NCBI GenBank assembly: GCA_003443635.1
Contig: CP031964.1
Location: forward strand, 652,321-716,320
DNA length: 64,000 nt
From: Flavobacteriaceae bacterium
GTDB lineage: Bacteria > Bacteroidota > Bacteroidia > Flavobacteriales > Flavobacteriaceae
Direction of reading: 5' to 3'
Positions 46,051-55,723 of this stretch are shown piece after piece. The translations under genes and the position numbers were made by a program. The notes under the pieces are model-generated. The model was not told the DNA's origin. It was given only the letters and a program-made list of their open reading frames with translations, and ran no database searches. Position 1 is the first letter of the stretch, and each line of letters opens with the position of its first letter.

Positions 46051-46655
46051 TATAACCAATAATTAAATAAAATTAGTTGAGGAATAAATCCAATAAAAAA
46101 ACCTATTATTAACTCTGCAGGAGTATGTGCTTTTAAATATAACCTAGAAGATGCTATTGCTCCTGATATTAAAAAAAGTAAAGCAATAACAAGATTACTG
46201 TTTTTACTAAAATGAATACTAATACCAATAAAAAACATTAGTACTCCAGAAATTGCAATCATATGAATACTTGCTTTAAATTTTGATAAAACTAAAACAA
46301 GGCATACAATTGTAGATAGGAATGCTCCTACAAAAAAGAAATAGAGTTCATAAAAATCATTAACGGTAAATATTCTTCTTAATATTAAAATTATTATAAT
46401 AGCATTAAGGACTAAAGGGAAAATACGTTCTTGTGTAGTCTCTAAATTAATCGTTTTTACTTTATTTAAAGATTTTAGTAAGAAGTAAATAAGTATAGGC
46501 AATATAATTGTTAATAATACTAATGCTAATAATTTAGCTTTTATGACAGGATCAGGAAAATGCCTAGGTGTTTTTTTAAAATAATAAAGAGCCCCCAAAA
46601 GAGGCATAAATATAGGGTGAAAAATATACGATATACTCTTTAAAAGTGTATTCAC
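46050..46655 (-). CDS. PAP2-like integral membrane protein, catalytic motifs degenerate
   Basis: A 201-residue protein with about six membrane helices. Its last third resembles motif 3 of PAP2 phosphatases (SRLYLKAHTPAELIIGFFIG: His present, the following Asp replaced by Glu), while the motif 2 PSGH is reduced to KASIHM. Phosphatase action is therefore doubtful. The start is a GTG, 2 nt after the rpoN stop, suggesting translational coupling. Confidence 0.7.
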   Translation of the reverse strand: MNTLLKSISYIFHPIFMPLLGALYYFKKTPRHFPDPVIKAKLLALVLLTIILPILIYFLLKSLNKVKTINLETTQERIFPLVLNAIIIILILRRIFTVNDFYELYFFFVGAFLSTIVCLVLVLSKFKASIHMIAISGVLMFFIGISIHFSKNSNLVIALLFLISGAIASSRLYLKAHTPAELIIGFFIGFIPQLILFNYWL

Positions 46656-46657
46656 GT

Positions 46658-48115
46658 TTAAATTTGTTTTCTAAGCCTAGCAACTGGAATATCTAATTGT
46701 TCTCTGTATTTAGCAACAGTTCTTCTGGCAATTGGATAGCCTTTTTCTTTTAATAAAGAAGCTAATTTCTCATCTGTTAAGGGTTTCTTTTTGTTTTCGT
46801 CTTCGATAACAGTTTCAAGAATCTTTTTTATTTCACGGGTAGAAACATCTTCACCTTGATCGTTTTTCATCGATTCACTAAAAAACTCCTTTATAAGTTT
46901 TGTACCGTATGGAGTATCTACATATTTACTATTTGCAACACGAGAAACTGTAGAAACATCCATCTCAATCTCATCAGCAATATCTTTTAAAATCATAGGC
47001 TTTAAATTTCTTTCATCACCAGATAAAAAATATTCTTTTTGATAATTCATAATGGAACTCATCGTTATGAATAAAGTTTGTTGCCTTTGTTTAATAGCTT
47101 CAATAAACCATTTGGCGCCATCCAATTTTTGCTTTATAAATAAAACAGCATCTTTTTGAGATTTAGACTTTTCTTTAGTCTCTTTATACCCCTTAAGCAT
47201 ATTGTTATACTCACGCGAAATATGTAACTCAGGTGCATTTCTACCATTAAGAATTAATTCCAATTTCCCTTCAACAATTTTAATAGTAAAATCAGGAACA
47301 ATATGTTCAATAATTTTAGTGTTTCCAGAATAAGAACTTCCAGGTTTTGGATTTAAACGTTCAATTTCTAAAATGGCGTCTTTTAATTGAATTTCATTTA
47401 CATCAAACTTTTGAAGCAACCTTTGATAATGTTTTTTTGTGAACTGTTCAAATGCTTTTTCAATAATTTCAATTGCAAGTTCAATATTTGAATTTTGAGA
47501 TTTTCGCTGTAATTGAATAAGTAAACATTCTTGTAAATTTCTTGCTCCTACACCAGCTGGATCTAACTGTTGTACAATTTTTAAAATGCTTTCAATTTTT
47601 TCTTCAGTAGTAAATACATTTTGAGTAAATGCAAGATCATCCATAATATCAGTTAACGAACGTCTTATATAACCACTATTATCTACACTGCCAACTAAAA
47701 ATTCTGCAATTTGAAATTCTTCTTTATCTAATATGTAAGTACTTAATTGATTTTTTAAATGTTGATTAAAAGAAACTCCAGAAGCATAAGGAATACTCTT
47801 ATCTTCATCATCGATGCTATAGTTGTTAGCTTGCATGCGATACTCAGGGATTTCATCATCGCTTAAATAATCATCAACATTTATGTCTTCAGCATTTATA
47901 GATTCGTTATCGTTAAATTCATCTCCAGTATTATCAAAATCATCTTGAAACTCATCTCCTTTATCTTTACCACTTTCTAATGCTGGATTTTCTTCAAGTT
48001 CTTGTTTTAAACGTTGCTCAAAAGCTTGTGTAGGCAACTGTATTAGCTTCATCAACTGAATTTGTTGAGGTGATAGCTTTTGAGATAATTTAAATTGTAA
48101 ATACTGTTTAAGCAT
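46658..48115 (-). CDS. rpoN: RNA polymerase sigma-54 factor
   Basis: A 485-residue alternative sigma factor that binds -24/-12 promoters and needs an AAA+ activator. Region I is Gln-rich (LSQKLSPQQIQLMKLIQLPTQAFEQRLKQELEENPALE, residues 10-46). An acidic region II follows (about 48-90), then the core-binding domain, the helix-turn-helix, and the RpoN box ARRTVAKYRE at residues 463-472. No sigma-54 activator is in the window. The PAP2-like gene follows after 2 nt. Confidence 0.96.
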   Translation of the reverse strand: MLKQYLQFKLSQKLSPQQIQLMKLIQLPTQAFEQRLKQELEENPALESGKDKGDEFQDDFDNTGDEFNDNESINAEDINVDDYLSDDEIPEYRMQANNYSIDDEDKSIPYASGVSFNQHLKNQLSTYILDKEEFQIAEFLVGSVDNSGYIRRSLTDIMDDLAFTQNVFTTEEKIESILKIVQQLDPAGVGARNLQECLLIQLQRKSQNSNIELAIEIIEKAFEQFTKKHYQRLLQKFDVNEIQLKDAILEIERLNPKPGSSYSGNTKIIEHIVPDFTIKIVEGKLELILNGRNAPELHISREYNNMLKGYKETKEKSKSQKDAVLFIKQKLDGAKWFIEAIKQRQQTLFITMSSIMNYQKEYFLSGDERNLKPMILKDIADEIEMDVSTVSRVANSKYVDTPYGTKLIKEFFSESMKNDQGEDVSTREIKKILETVIEDENKKKPLTDEKLASLLKEKGYPIARRTVAKYREQLDIPVARLRKQI

Positions 48116-48200
48116 TAATTACTTTTACTTTAGTTTATATATAAACAAACGAAAAAAAACAGTTTAGAGTTTTTTCAAGAATGAATGTAATTTACGATTT

Positions 48201-49631
48201 TTAAAATTCAGCATTTTGAGGTGTTCTAGGATAAGGGATAACATCTCTAATATTACTCATTCCTGTAGTAAACATAACTAAACGTTCAAACCCTAATCCA
48301 AAGCCAGAATGTATTGCTGTTCCATATTTGCGAAGATCTAAATACCACCATAACTCTTCTTCTGGGATGTTTAAATCGGCCATTTTTGATTTTAAAACAT
48401 CTAGACGTTCTTCCCTTTGAGATCCTCCAACCATTTCTCCAATCCCAGGAAATAATATATCCATAGCTCGAACTGTCTTCCCATCTTCATTTAAACGCAT
48501 ATAAAATGCTTTAATATTTGCAGGGTAATCAAATAAAATCACAGGACATTTAAAATGCTTTTCTACTAAAAAACGCTCATGTTCACTTTGTAAGTCTGCG
48601 CCCCAAGCATCTATGGGGTATTTAAACTTTTTCTTTTTATTAGGTTTAGAATTTCGTAAAATATCTATTGCTTCAGTATAACTAACACGCTTAAAATTGT
48701 TGTCTACTACAAATCTTAGTTTTTCTGTTAGTGTCATTTCACTACGTTCTGCCTGTGGTTTGCCTTTGTCTTCTTGTATTAAACGACCTTCTAAAAATTG
48801 TAAATCGTCTTTATTATGTTCTAAAATATAATTAATAACATATTTCATAAAGCTTTCAGCTAAATCCATATTGCCATCCAAATCTAGAAAAGCAACTTCA
48901 GGTTCAATCATCCAAAACTCAGATAAATGCCGAGAAGTATTTGAGTTTTCTGCTCTAAAAGTTGGTCCAAATGTATAAACTTTACCAAGAGACATCGCAA
49001 AGGTTTCTGCTTCTAATTGTCCAGAAACAGTTAAGTTTGTTTCTTTACCAAAAAAATCTTGACTATAATCAATATCTCCATTATCTGTAAGCGGAGGGTT
49101 TTTTGCATCTAAAGAGCTTACACGAAACATTTCTCCTGCACCTTCAGCATCACTACCAGTAATAATTGGTGTATGCATATAGTAAAATCCATTTTGATTA
49201 AAATAACTGTGAATTGCAAAAGACAAAGAAGAACGTAAACGCATAACAGCACTAAATGTATTAGTGCGAGTGCGTAGATGTGCATTTTCTCTTAAAAATT
49301 CAAAAGAGTGTTTCTTGGGTTGAATTGGAAATGTTTCAGCATCTGAATCACCTAAAATCTCAATAAAATTTACTTGAATTTCTAATGATTGTCCTTTTCC
49401 TTGACTCTCTTCTAAAACTCCTTTTATATGAACTGCTGCTCCTGTAGTAATACGTTTTAAAATTGAAGGATCTGTATTCTCAAAATCAATAACACATTGT
49501 ATATTATTTATAGTAGACCCATCGTTTAAAGCAATAAATCGATTCGCTCTAAATGTTCTTACCCATCCCTTTATTTCAACTTCTGTATGTGTTTTGCCTT
49601 GAGATAATAATTCAGCAATTGTACTATGCAT
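48201..49631 (-). CDS. asnS: asparagine--tRNA ligase
   Basis: A class IIb synthetase of 476 residues. An N-terminal OB-fold domain (EVEIKGWVRTFRANRFIALNDGST) is followed by the catalytic core: the ITGSDAEGAGEMFRV insertion typical of AsnRS, motif 2 (FGPTFRAENSNTSRHLSEFWMIEPE) and motif 3 (GFGLGFERLVMFTTGM). It charges tRNA-Asn directly, consistent with the presence of a separate aspS. It has its own -7 element in the 37-nt gap after the MMPL gene. Confidence 0.96.
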   Translation of the reverse strand: MHSTIAELLSQGKTHTEVEIKGWVRTFRANRFIALNDGSTINNIQCVIDFENTDPSILKRITTGAAVHIKGVLEESQGKGQSLEIQVNFIEILGDSDAETFPIQPKKHSFEFLRENAHLRTRTNTFSAVMRLRSSLSFAIHSYFNQNGFYYMHTPIITGSDAEGAGEMFRVSSLDAKNPPLTDNGDIDYSQDFFGKETNLTVSGQLEAETFAMSLGKVYTFGPTFRAENSNTSRHLSEFWMIEPEVAFLDLDGNMDLAESFMKYVINYILEHNKDDLQFLEGRLIQEDKGKPQAERSEMTLTEKLRFVVDNNFKRVSYTEAIDILRNSKPNKKKKFKYPIDAWGADLQSEHERFLVEKHFKCPVILFDYPANIKAFYMRLNEDGKTVRAMDILFPGIGEMVGGSQREERLDVLKSKMADLNIPEEELWWYLDLRKYGTAIHSGFGLGFERLVMFTTGMSNIRDVIPYPRTPQNAEF

Positions 49632-49654
49632 TCTTAGATATTTAATTTAAGAAT

Positions 49655-49662
49655 CAAAGATA
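49655..49662 (-). promoter_or_regulatory. -7 promoter element for asnS
   Basis: On the minus strand this reads TATCTTTG, a perfect TAnnTTTG, 23 nt before the asnS ATG. Confidence 0.5.
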
Positions 49663-49668
49663 ATAGTT

Positions 49669-52071
49669 TCACTTTAATAAATTAGAATCACCTTTATCTT
49701 CTTCTGGGATAATTTTAAAGTTAGGCTCTTTTAAAACTTCTTTGTTTGCTATACTACGTTCTAAAGATAAAAGTAAAGATGGCAATAATAGTAAATTTGC
49801 TAACATTGCAAATAAAAGTGTTGCAGAAACTAAAGCTCCTAATGCTACTGTACCACCAAAACTTGAGATGATAAAAACTGAAAACCCAAAGAATAATACA
49901 ATTGATGTATAAAACATGCTTACCCCAGTTTCTTTTAGAGCAGCGTACACAGATTTTTTTATTTTCCAGTTATTAGCTAGTAGTTCTTGCCTGTATTTAG
50001 CTAAGAAATGTATGGTATCGTCTACAGATATACCAAAAGCAATACTAAACACTAATATAGTTGATGGTTTTATGGGAACTCCTAAGTAACCCATTAATCC
50101 AGCTGTAATTAAAAGAGGTAATAGGTTAGGGATTAATGATACTATAATCATTTTAAATGACCGAAACATATAAGCCATAAATAATGATATTAATAGTATG
50201 GCTAATGATAGTGATAAAATCAAGTTATTAACTAAGTATTTGGTTCCTTTTTGAAATAAATAAGCTTTTCCGGTGAGAGATACTTCATAAGTATCGTTAG
50301 GTAGCACTTTTTCAATTTTATTTAAAAGTGTTTCCTCAATTCGATCCATGTTATCTGTACCAATATCTTTCATGAAAGTTGTTATTCTTGCATATTGCCC
50401 AGTAGAATCCACAAAGTTTTTAAGCAAATCAACATCAGAAGAAGAATTTCTTATATAGGAAGAAATGAATAAATTTTCCTGACTCGTAGGTAATTGATAG
50501 TATTTAGGATTTCCATTGGTATATGCTTGCTTAGAATATTTCACCAATCCTACCACAGAAATAGGTTTTGAAAGTTCAGGAATCTCTACTATTAGATCTT
50601 CAAGCTCATTCATACGCTTTAAAGTAGTTAGTTTTGTAACACCTTTTTTACGCTTGGTATCTATCATTATTTCTAATGGCATAATACCATTAAATTCTTT
50701 TTCGAAAAAACGAATATCTTTGAAGAATTCTGCATTTTGAGGCATATCTTCAATAAGGCTTCCAGATATTTTTATCTGATAAATACCTATAATACTACCT
50801 ATTAAAAGAATTAAAGAAGTAATATATATAGTTATTTTTCTATGCTTTACCATACGTTCCATCCAATTTACAAAAGATGTAATCCAGCGTTTATTTAAAT
50901 GTTCTAAATGTTTCTCTTTAGGCATTGGCATAAAACTGTAAATGATTGGAATAATAAGAATTGCTAAAATAAAAATAGCTAAGATGCTTAATGATGCTAC
51001 GATTCCAAACTCTGTTAGAAGTTTACTCTCGGTAATTATAAATGTAGCAAATCCCGATGCAGTAGTAACATTAGTCATTAAAGTGGCATTTCCTATTTTT
51101 GAAATAACACGCTGTAGAGATTTTGCTTTATTACCATGTTGATTAACTTCATGTTGATATTTATTAATTAAGAAAATACAATTAGGTATTCCTATAACAA
51201 TGATTAATGGGGGAATTAACGCTGTAAGCACAGTGATTTCATATTCTAATAACCCTAAAATCCCGAAAGTCCACATTACACCAATGCATACGACAATTAA
51301 TGAAATAAATGTGGCGCGAAATGATCTAAAAAAGAAAAAGAAAATTAATGAAGTTATGAATAGTGCTGCTATTACAAATTGCCCAATTTCGTCGATAATA
51401 TTTTGAGAATTTAATGTTCGTATGTATGGCATCCCAGAAACGTGAACATTTAGATTATATTTTTCTTCAAAAGTTTCAATTTTAGGGATAAGTATATCTG
51501 TAATAAAATCTTTTCTAGCAGAAGTATTAACAATATTCTTATCTAAATAAATTGCAGAGCGTATCGTTTTTGTTTTTGAATTAAATAGAAAATTATCATA
51601 AAATGGATATTTTTCGAATAATTGCTTTTGCAAAGTAATTAACTCACTTGTGGAACCAATAGAATCCTTAATAAATGGTTTTAAATCAAATCTTTCTTCA
51701 GTTTCATTTTTAACGAGTTCCTGAAGATTATTAATAGAGATTATAGTTTCAACTTCAGCGTAAGATTTAAACTTAGCAGAAAGAGTATTCCATGCATTCA
51801 ACTTTTCAACAGTAAAAAGAGAAGAATCTTTAACTCCAAGAACAATTAAATTACCTTCTTCTCCAAAAGTTTCTAGAAAAGCATTATACTCTAAATTTAC
51901 TTCGTGCTCATCAGGTAAAAGATTAGCTTCAGTATAAGTAAATCGCATTTTATCCCATTGCTGACCAAAGAAAAAAGTAGCAATAATTATGGCAATTATA
52001 ATTCCAATCCTATTGCGGAGAATTAATCTTGCAACAGTTCCCCAAAATCCAGCTGTAAGTAATTTTGCCAT
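49669..52071 (-). CDS. MMPL/RND-superfamily membrane exporter
   Basis: An 800-residue transporter with two six-helix halves. Each half begins with one membrane helix and a large periplasmic loop (residues about 40-220 and 440-610), followed by five helices. The second half contains the conserved FSIAFGISVDDTIHFLAKYRQE segment in its fourth helix region, with paired Asp residues for proton coupling. Members export lipids, pigments or hydrophobic compounds without a fixed outer-membrane partner. It is transcribed upstream of asnS. The substrate is unknown. Confidence 0.88.
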   Translation of the reverse strand: MAKLLTAGFWGTVARLILRNRIGIIIAIIIATFFFGQQWDKMRFTYTEANLLPDEHEVNLEYNAFLETFGEEGNLIVLGVKDSSLFTVEKLNAWNTLSAKFKSYAEVETIISINNLQELVKNETEERFDLKPFIKDSIGSTSELITLQKQLFEKYPFYDNFLFNSKTKTIRSAIYLDKNIVNTSARKDFITDILIPKIETFEEKYNLNVHVSGMPYIRTLNSQNIIDEIGQFVIAALFITSLIFFFFFRSFRATFISLIVVCIGVMWTFGILGLLEYEITVLTALIPPLIIVIGIPNCIFLINKYQHEVNQHGNKAKSLQRVISKIGNATLMTNVTTASGFATFIITESKLLTEFGIVASLSILAIFILAILIIPIIYSFMPMPKEKHLEHLNKRWITSFVNWMERMVKHRKITIYITSLILLIGSIIGIYQIKISGSLIEDMPQNAEFFKDIRFFEKEFNGIMPLEIMIDTKRKKGVTKLTTLKRMNELEDLIVEIPELSKPISVVGLVKYSKQAYTNGNPKYYQLPTSQENLFISSYIRNSSSDVDLLKNFVDSTGQYARITTFMKDIGTDNMDRIEETLLNKIEKVLPNDTYEVSLTGKAYLFQKGTKYLVNNLILSLSLAILLISLFMAYMFRSFKMIIVSLIPNLLPLLITAGLMGYLGVPIKPSTILVFSIAFGISVDDTIHFLAKYRQELLANNWKIKKSVYAALKETGVSMFYTSIVLFFGFSVFIISSFGGTVALGALVSATLLFAMLANLLLLPSLLLSLERSIANKEVLKEPNFKIIPEEDKGDSNLLK

Positions 52072-52088
52072 ATATAAAATTAATGGCG

Positions 52089-52096
52089 CAAAGGTA
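52089..52096 (-). promoter_or_regulatory. -7 promoter element for the MMPL gene
   Basis: On the minus strand this reads TACCTTTG, a perfect TAnnTTTG, 17 nt before the MMPL ATG. Confidence 0.5.
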
Positions 52097-52167
52097 GGTA
52101 AATCAAAGAGATTATTAAATTAAATAAAAACACTTAACAACGATAAAAAAAGTAGAATGTGTATTTT

Positions 52168-52722
52168 TTAAACAGTCATTATTTCTTTTTCTTTTGCAGT
52201 AAAAACTTCATCAATTTTTTTCACAAAAGAATCTGTAATACCTTGAACGTCAACTTCAGAGTTTTTCTTTTGATCATCAGAAATGTCTTCTAGCTTTTTA
52301 ATTTCGTTATTAGCATCTTTACGAGCATTTCTGACTCTTATCTTAGCTTCTTCAGCTTCAGCTTTCGCTTGTTTTGCAAGCTCACGACGCCTTTCTTCTG
52401 TAAGAGGTGGTACATTAATAATAATAGTTTCTCCGTTATTCATAGGGTTAAAACCAATATTAGCGATCATAATGCCTCTCTCTATTTCTTGAAGCATATT
52501 TTTTTCCCAAGGCTGAACTGTAATTGTTCTTCCATCTGGAGTATTAACATTAGCAACTTGACTTAATGGTGTTTGAGAACCATAATAATCTACAGTAACA
52601 CTACCGAGCATTGCAGGACTAGCTTTTCCTGCTCTAATATTTACAAACTGTTTTTCTAAATGCGTAATAGCATTTTCCATAGCTTCTTTTGCAGTGTCAA
52701 AAATAAATTCTAAATCTTCCAT
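52168..52722 (-). CDS. frr: ribosome recycling factor
   Basis: A 184-residue protein that with EF-G splits post-termination ribosomes. Typical segments are FVNIRAGKASPAMLGSVTVDYYGSQTPLSQVANVNTPDGRTITVQPW, and INVPPLTEERRRELAKQAK with the helix-bundle end. The length is standard. It follows pyrH after 47 nt, the usual bacterial order, so the two are probably one unit. Confidence 0.96.
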   Translation of the reverse strand: MEDLEFIFDTAKEAMENAITHLEKQFVNIRAGKASPAMLGSVTVDYYGSQTPLSQVANVNTPDGRTITVQPWEKNMLQEIERGIMIANIGFNPMNNGETIIINVPPLTEERRRELAKQAKAEAEEAKIRVRNARKDANNEIKKLEDISDDQKKNSEVDVQGITDSFVKKIDEVFTAKEKEIMTV

Positions 52723-52769
52723 TGTAAATTTTATTTAATATACTATAATTATTTAAGTCAAATATGTCC

Positions 52770-53477
52770 TTATAAGTTTACAGTTGTTCCTATGTTTTCT
52801 CCTTTAATTACTTTAAAAAGATTCCCTTGTGTATTCATGTCAAAAACGATGATCGGAAGTTTGTTTTCCTGGCTTAAAGTAAAAGCAGTAGTATCCATTA
52901 CTTTTAGACCTTTTTTTAATACATCATCAAAGCTAATATGGTCAAATTTAACAGCATCAATATTTTTTTCTGGATCTGAAGTATAAATCCCATCTACACG
53001 AGTTCCTTTTAAAATAACATCGGCTTCAATTTCAATGGCTCTTAATACGGCTGCAGAATCTGTTGTAAAATATGGATTACCTGTTCCTCCACCGAAGATT
53101 ACTACACGTCCTTTTTCGAGGTGACGCATCGCTTTTCTACGAATAAAAGGTTCTGCAACTTCATTAATTTTTATTGCAGTTTGTAGGCGTGTAGGTACAT
53201 TAGCATCTTCTAAAGCACTCTGTAGTGCTAATCCATTTATTACAGTTGCTAACATTCCCATATGGTCTCCTTGTACACGATCCATGCCATTACTTGCTCC
53301 AGCAAGGCCTCTAAAAATATTTCCGCCTCCAATAACGATAGCTACTTCTACACCTAAACTAATAATTTCTTTAATATCTTGAGCATATTCAGCTAAACGA
53401 TCAGGGTCAATCCCATATTGTCTATTCCCCATAAGGGCTTCTCCAGATAATTTTAAAAGAATTCTTTTATATTTCAT
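52770..53477 (-). CDS. pyrH: UMP kinase
   Basis: A 235-residue amino-acid-kinase-fold enzyme phosphorylating UMP to UDP. Motifs are [14 protein letters not shown] at the N-terminus, [35 protein letters not shown], and [19 protein letters not shown]. The bacterial enzyme is hexameric, usually GTP-activated and UTP-inhibited. It has its own promoter element in the 204-nt gap downstream of tsf and precedes frr. Confidence 0.96.
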   Translation of the reverse strand: MKYKRILLKLSGEALMGNRQYGIDPDRLAEYAQDIKEIISLGVEVAIVIGGGNIFRGLAGASNGMDRVQGDHMGMLATVINGLALQSALEDANVPTRLQTAIKINEVAEPFIRRKAMRHLEKGRVVIFGGGTGNPYFTTDSAAVLRAIEIEADVILKGTRVDGIYTSDPEKNIDAVKFDHISFDDVLKKGLKVMDTTAFTLSQENKLPIIVFDMNTQGNLFKVIKGENIGTTVNL

Positions 53478-53544
53478 TTATTGGTTTGTTCTTTTATTGG
53501 TAATTTATTATAATATTTCTATTTATGAAGAAACAAGAGTTTAG

Positions 53545-53552
53545 CAAAACTA
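53545..53552 (-). promoter_or_regulatory. -7 promoter element for pyrH-frr
   Basis: On the minus strand this reads TAGTTTTG, a perfect TAnnTTTG, 67 nt before the pyrH ATG. Confidence 0.5.
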
Positions 53553-53626
53553 CATATTTTTTTGTGGTTTAACGAAAACCCATTTATCAAAATACACTTG
53601 TATAATAAATTTAAATTTTAGAGATA

Positions 53627-53657
53627 AAAAAAGCCTCTCAATTTTGAGAAGCTTTTT
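53627..53657 (-). terminator. intrinsic terminator after tsf
   Basis: GCCTCTCA (53633-53640) pairs with TGAGAAGC (53645-53652) with one mismatch and is flanked by A and T runs. It separates the rpsB-tsf unit from pyrH-frr. Confidence 0.75.
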
Positions 53658-53681
53658 TAAATTTCTATTTATATAAAGGTG

Positions 53682-54647
53682 TTATCCTAAAGATACACGT
53701 TTAAACGCTGATATAGCAACATCTCCATAAGATGCTACATATTTAGCAACATTAATTTTGTCATCTTTTATAAACCCTTGATCTAATAGGCATTGCTCTA
53801 AATCCAATGTAGTATTGTCTGAAATGAAACGTTCCATTTTTCCAGGAAGAATTCTATCCCAGATCTGTTCTGGCTTACCTTCAGCTTTTAATTCTGCTTT
53901 GGCATCTTCTTCCGCTTGAACTAAAACTTCTGGAGTTAATTGAGACATAGAAATATATTTAGGAACATTTTTAAGAGTTTTCCCTAAACGACCTAATTCA
54001 ATATTATCTTTTTCAATTACTGCAATCCTAGCTTCTGTTTCTGATGCTACGTATGCAGGATCAAAATCTTTATAAGATAAACTTGTAGCTCCCATAGATG
54101 CTATTTGCATTGATACGTCTTTTGCCAAAACATCAACATTATCTACTTTAGCAGATAAACCAACTAATGCAGCAATTTTGTTAATATGTACATATGTACC
54201 AACATAAGGTGCTTCTAATCTTGCAAAATCTTTAATTTCTAGTTTCTCTCCTACAACACCAGTTTGTTCAATTAGCTTTTCTGAAACTGACATTCCACCA
54301 AAATCTGCTGCTAAAAGCTCTTCTTTAGAATTATAGTTAAGGGCAATTTCAGCTAATTGGTTTGCTAGATTAACAAAATTTTCATTTTTCCCAACAAAAT
54401 CAGTTTCACAACCTAAAACGATAGCGATACCTACAGTATTGTCAGCATTGATTTTTGAAACTGCCGCTCCTTCAGAAGAATCACGATCGGCTCTTTTTTC
54501 AGCTACTTTTTGACCTTTTTTACGTAATACGTCAATTGCTTTATCAAAATCTCCTTCTGCTTCTACTAGGGCTTTTTTACAGTCCATCATACCAGCACCA
54601 GTTGCTTGTCTTAGTTTGTTTACTTCTGCGGCTGTTACTTTTGTCAT
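53682..54647 (-). CDS. tsf: elongation factor Ts
   Basis: The nucleotide exchange factor for EF-Tu, 321 residues. The N-terminal UBA-like domain contains VNKLRQATGAGMMDCKKALVEAEGDFDKAIDVLRKKG. The core carries the VLGCETDFVGKNENFVNLA signature and two dimerisation repeats. It follows rpsB after 96 nt in the standard rpsB-tsf order, with a strong hairpin in between. Confidence 0.96.
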   Translation of the reverse strand: MTKVTAAEVNKLRQATGAGMMDCKKALVEAEGDFDKAIDVLRKKGQKVAEKRADRDSSEGAAVSKINADNTVGIAIVLGCETDFVGKNENFVNLANQLAEIALNYNSKEELLAADFGGMSVSEKLIEQTGVVGEKLEIKDFARLEAPYVGTYVHINKIAALVGLSAKVDNVDVLAKDVSMQIASMGATSLSYKDFDPAYVASETEARIAVIEKDNIELGRLGKTLKNVPKYISMSQLTPEVLVQAEEDAKAELKAEGKPEQIWDRILPGKMERFISDNTTLDLEQCLLDQGFIKDDKINVAKYVASYGDVAISAFKRVSLG

Positions 54648-54679
54648 AATTTCTATGATTTATAAGTGTTATAAAATGA

Positions 54680-54719
54680 AAGTCGTTTAATTTTTTATAA
54701 GAAAAGAACTAAACGACTT
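54680..54719 (-). promoter_or_regulatory. hairpin between rpsB and tsf (attenuator or partial terminator)
   Basis: AAGTCGTTTA and its exact complement TAAACGACTT (54680-54689 with 54710-54719) can extend to about 13 pairs with a G-T pair. It sits between co-directional rpsB and tsf and could reduce read-through into tsf. Confidence 0.5.
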
Positions 54720-54743
54720 AAATATGTTATATAATAAATTTGT

Positions 54744-55538
54744 TTATTCTTCTTCTTGAGATGCTACTACTGGAGCTGGAGCTTCAGCTTTTTTTGCAGC
54801 TGCTGCAGTAGTATCACTATCACTACCTTCAGCTTTAGCCTCTTTTCCTGCTTTACGATCTGCTAATCCTCCTGCAATAGAATTTGTAACATGAGTTAAA
54901 ATCTTATCGATAGATTTAGAAGCATCATCATTTGCTGGAATAACATAATCTACCTGTCTTGGGTCAGAATTAGTGTCAACCATTGCAAAAATTGGAATGT
55001 TTAATTTTTGTGCTTCTTTAATTGCGATGTGCTCACGTTTAATATCTACAACAAATAATGCTCCTGGTAAGCGAGTCATATCAGAAATAGAACCTAAATT
55101 CTTTTCTAATTTTGCTCTTAAACGATCAACTTGTAAACGCTCTTTTTTAGAAAGTGTCATAAATGTTCCATCTTTCTTCATTCTATCAATAGAAGCCATT
55201 TTCTTAACAGCTTTCCTAATAGTAACAAAGTTAGTTAACATTCCACCTGGCCATCTTTCTGTGATGTAAGGCATATTTACATTTCCTGCTTTATCAGAAA
55301 CAATGTCTTTTGCTTGTTTTTTGGTAGCTACGAATAATATTTTTCTACCTGAAGCTGCTATTTTGCTTAAAGCTTCTGAAGCTTCTTCTAATTTTGCAGC
55401 TGTTTTATAAAGGTTAATGATATGGATACCATTGCGCTCCATATAAATGTAAGGAGCCATATTTGGATCCCATTTTCTGGTAAGGTGACCGAAGTGTACA
55501 CCTCCGTCAAGTAAATCTTTTACTTCTACTTTTGCCAT
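54744..55538 (-). CDS. rpsB: 30S ribosomal protein S2
   Basis: A 264-residue S2 protein starting MAKVEVKDLLDGGVHFGHLTRKWDPNM. The frame continues upstream to 55571, but that extension (MLIQQNVNYYK) is not found in S2 proteins and the ATG at 55538 gives the normal N-terminus. S2 motifs include IHIINLYKTA, VATKKQAKDIV, ERWPGGMLTNF and PGALFVVDIKREHIAIKEA. The C-terminus has an Ala/Glu/Lys-rich tail of about 35 residues ending in four acidic positions, usual in Bacteroidota. It is followed by tsf. Confidence 0.96.
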   Translation of the reverse strand: MAKVEVKDLLDGGVHFGHLTRKWDPNMAPYIYMERNGIHIINLYKTAAKLEEASEALSKIAASGRKILFVATKKQAKDIVSDKAGNVNMPYITERWPGGMLTNFVTIRKAVKKMASIDRMKKDGTFMTLSKKERLQVDRLRAKLEKNLGSISDMTRLPGALFVVDIKREHIAIKEAQKLNIPIFAMVDTNSDPRQVDYVIPANDDASKSIDKILTHVTNSIAGGLADRKAGKEAKAEGSDSDTTAAAAKKAEAPAPVVASQEEE

Positions 55539-55569
55539 TTTGTAATAGTTTACGTTCTGTTGAATTAGC

Positions 55570-55604
55570 AATGATTAAGTGGCGATTGTACGGCCTTAAT
55601 CATT
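55570..55604 (-). ncRNA. candidate rpsB leader hairpin (autoregulatory element)
   Basis: AATGATTAAG (55570-55579) and CTTAATCATT (55595-55604) are exact complements around a 15-nt loop. The hairpin lies 31 nt upstream of the rpsB ATG, with no T tail on the rpsB strand. r-protein genes are often controlled by such leaders, but this one is not a structure I recognise by name. Confidence 0.4.
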
Positions 55605-55723
55605 TAGATGCTAAACTAAATCCTAATTTTAAAAATTATGGACAACAATAACTGGTTTAAATTTTATTATTGAATAAGATTTGAATCTTAATAAAAGATA
55701 ACAAACCAATAATATTCTGGATA

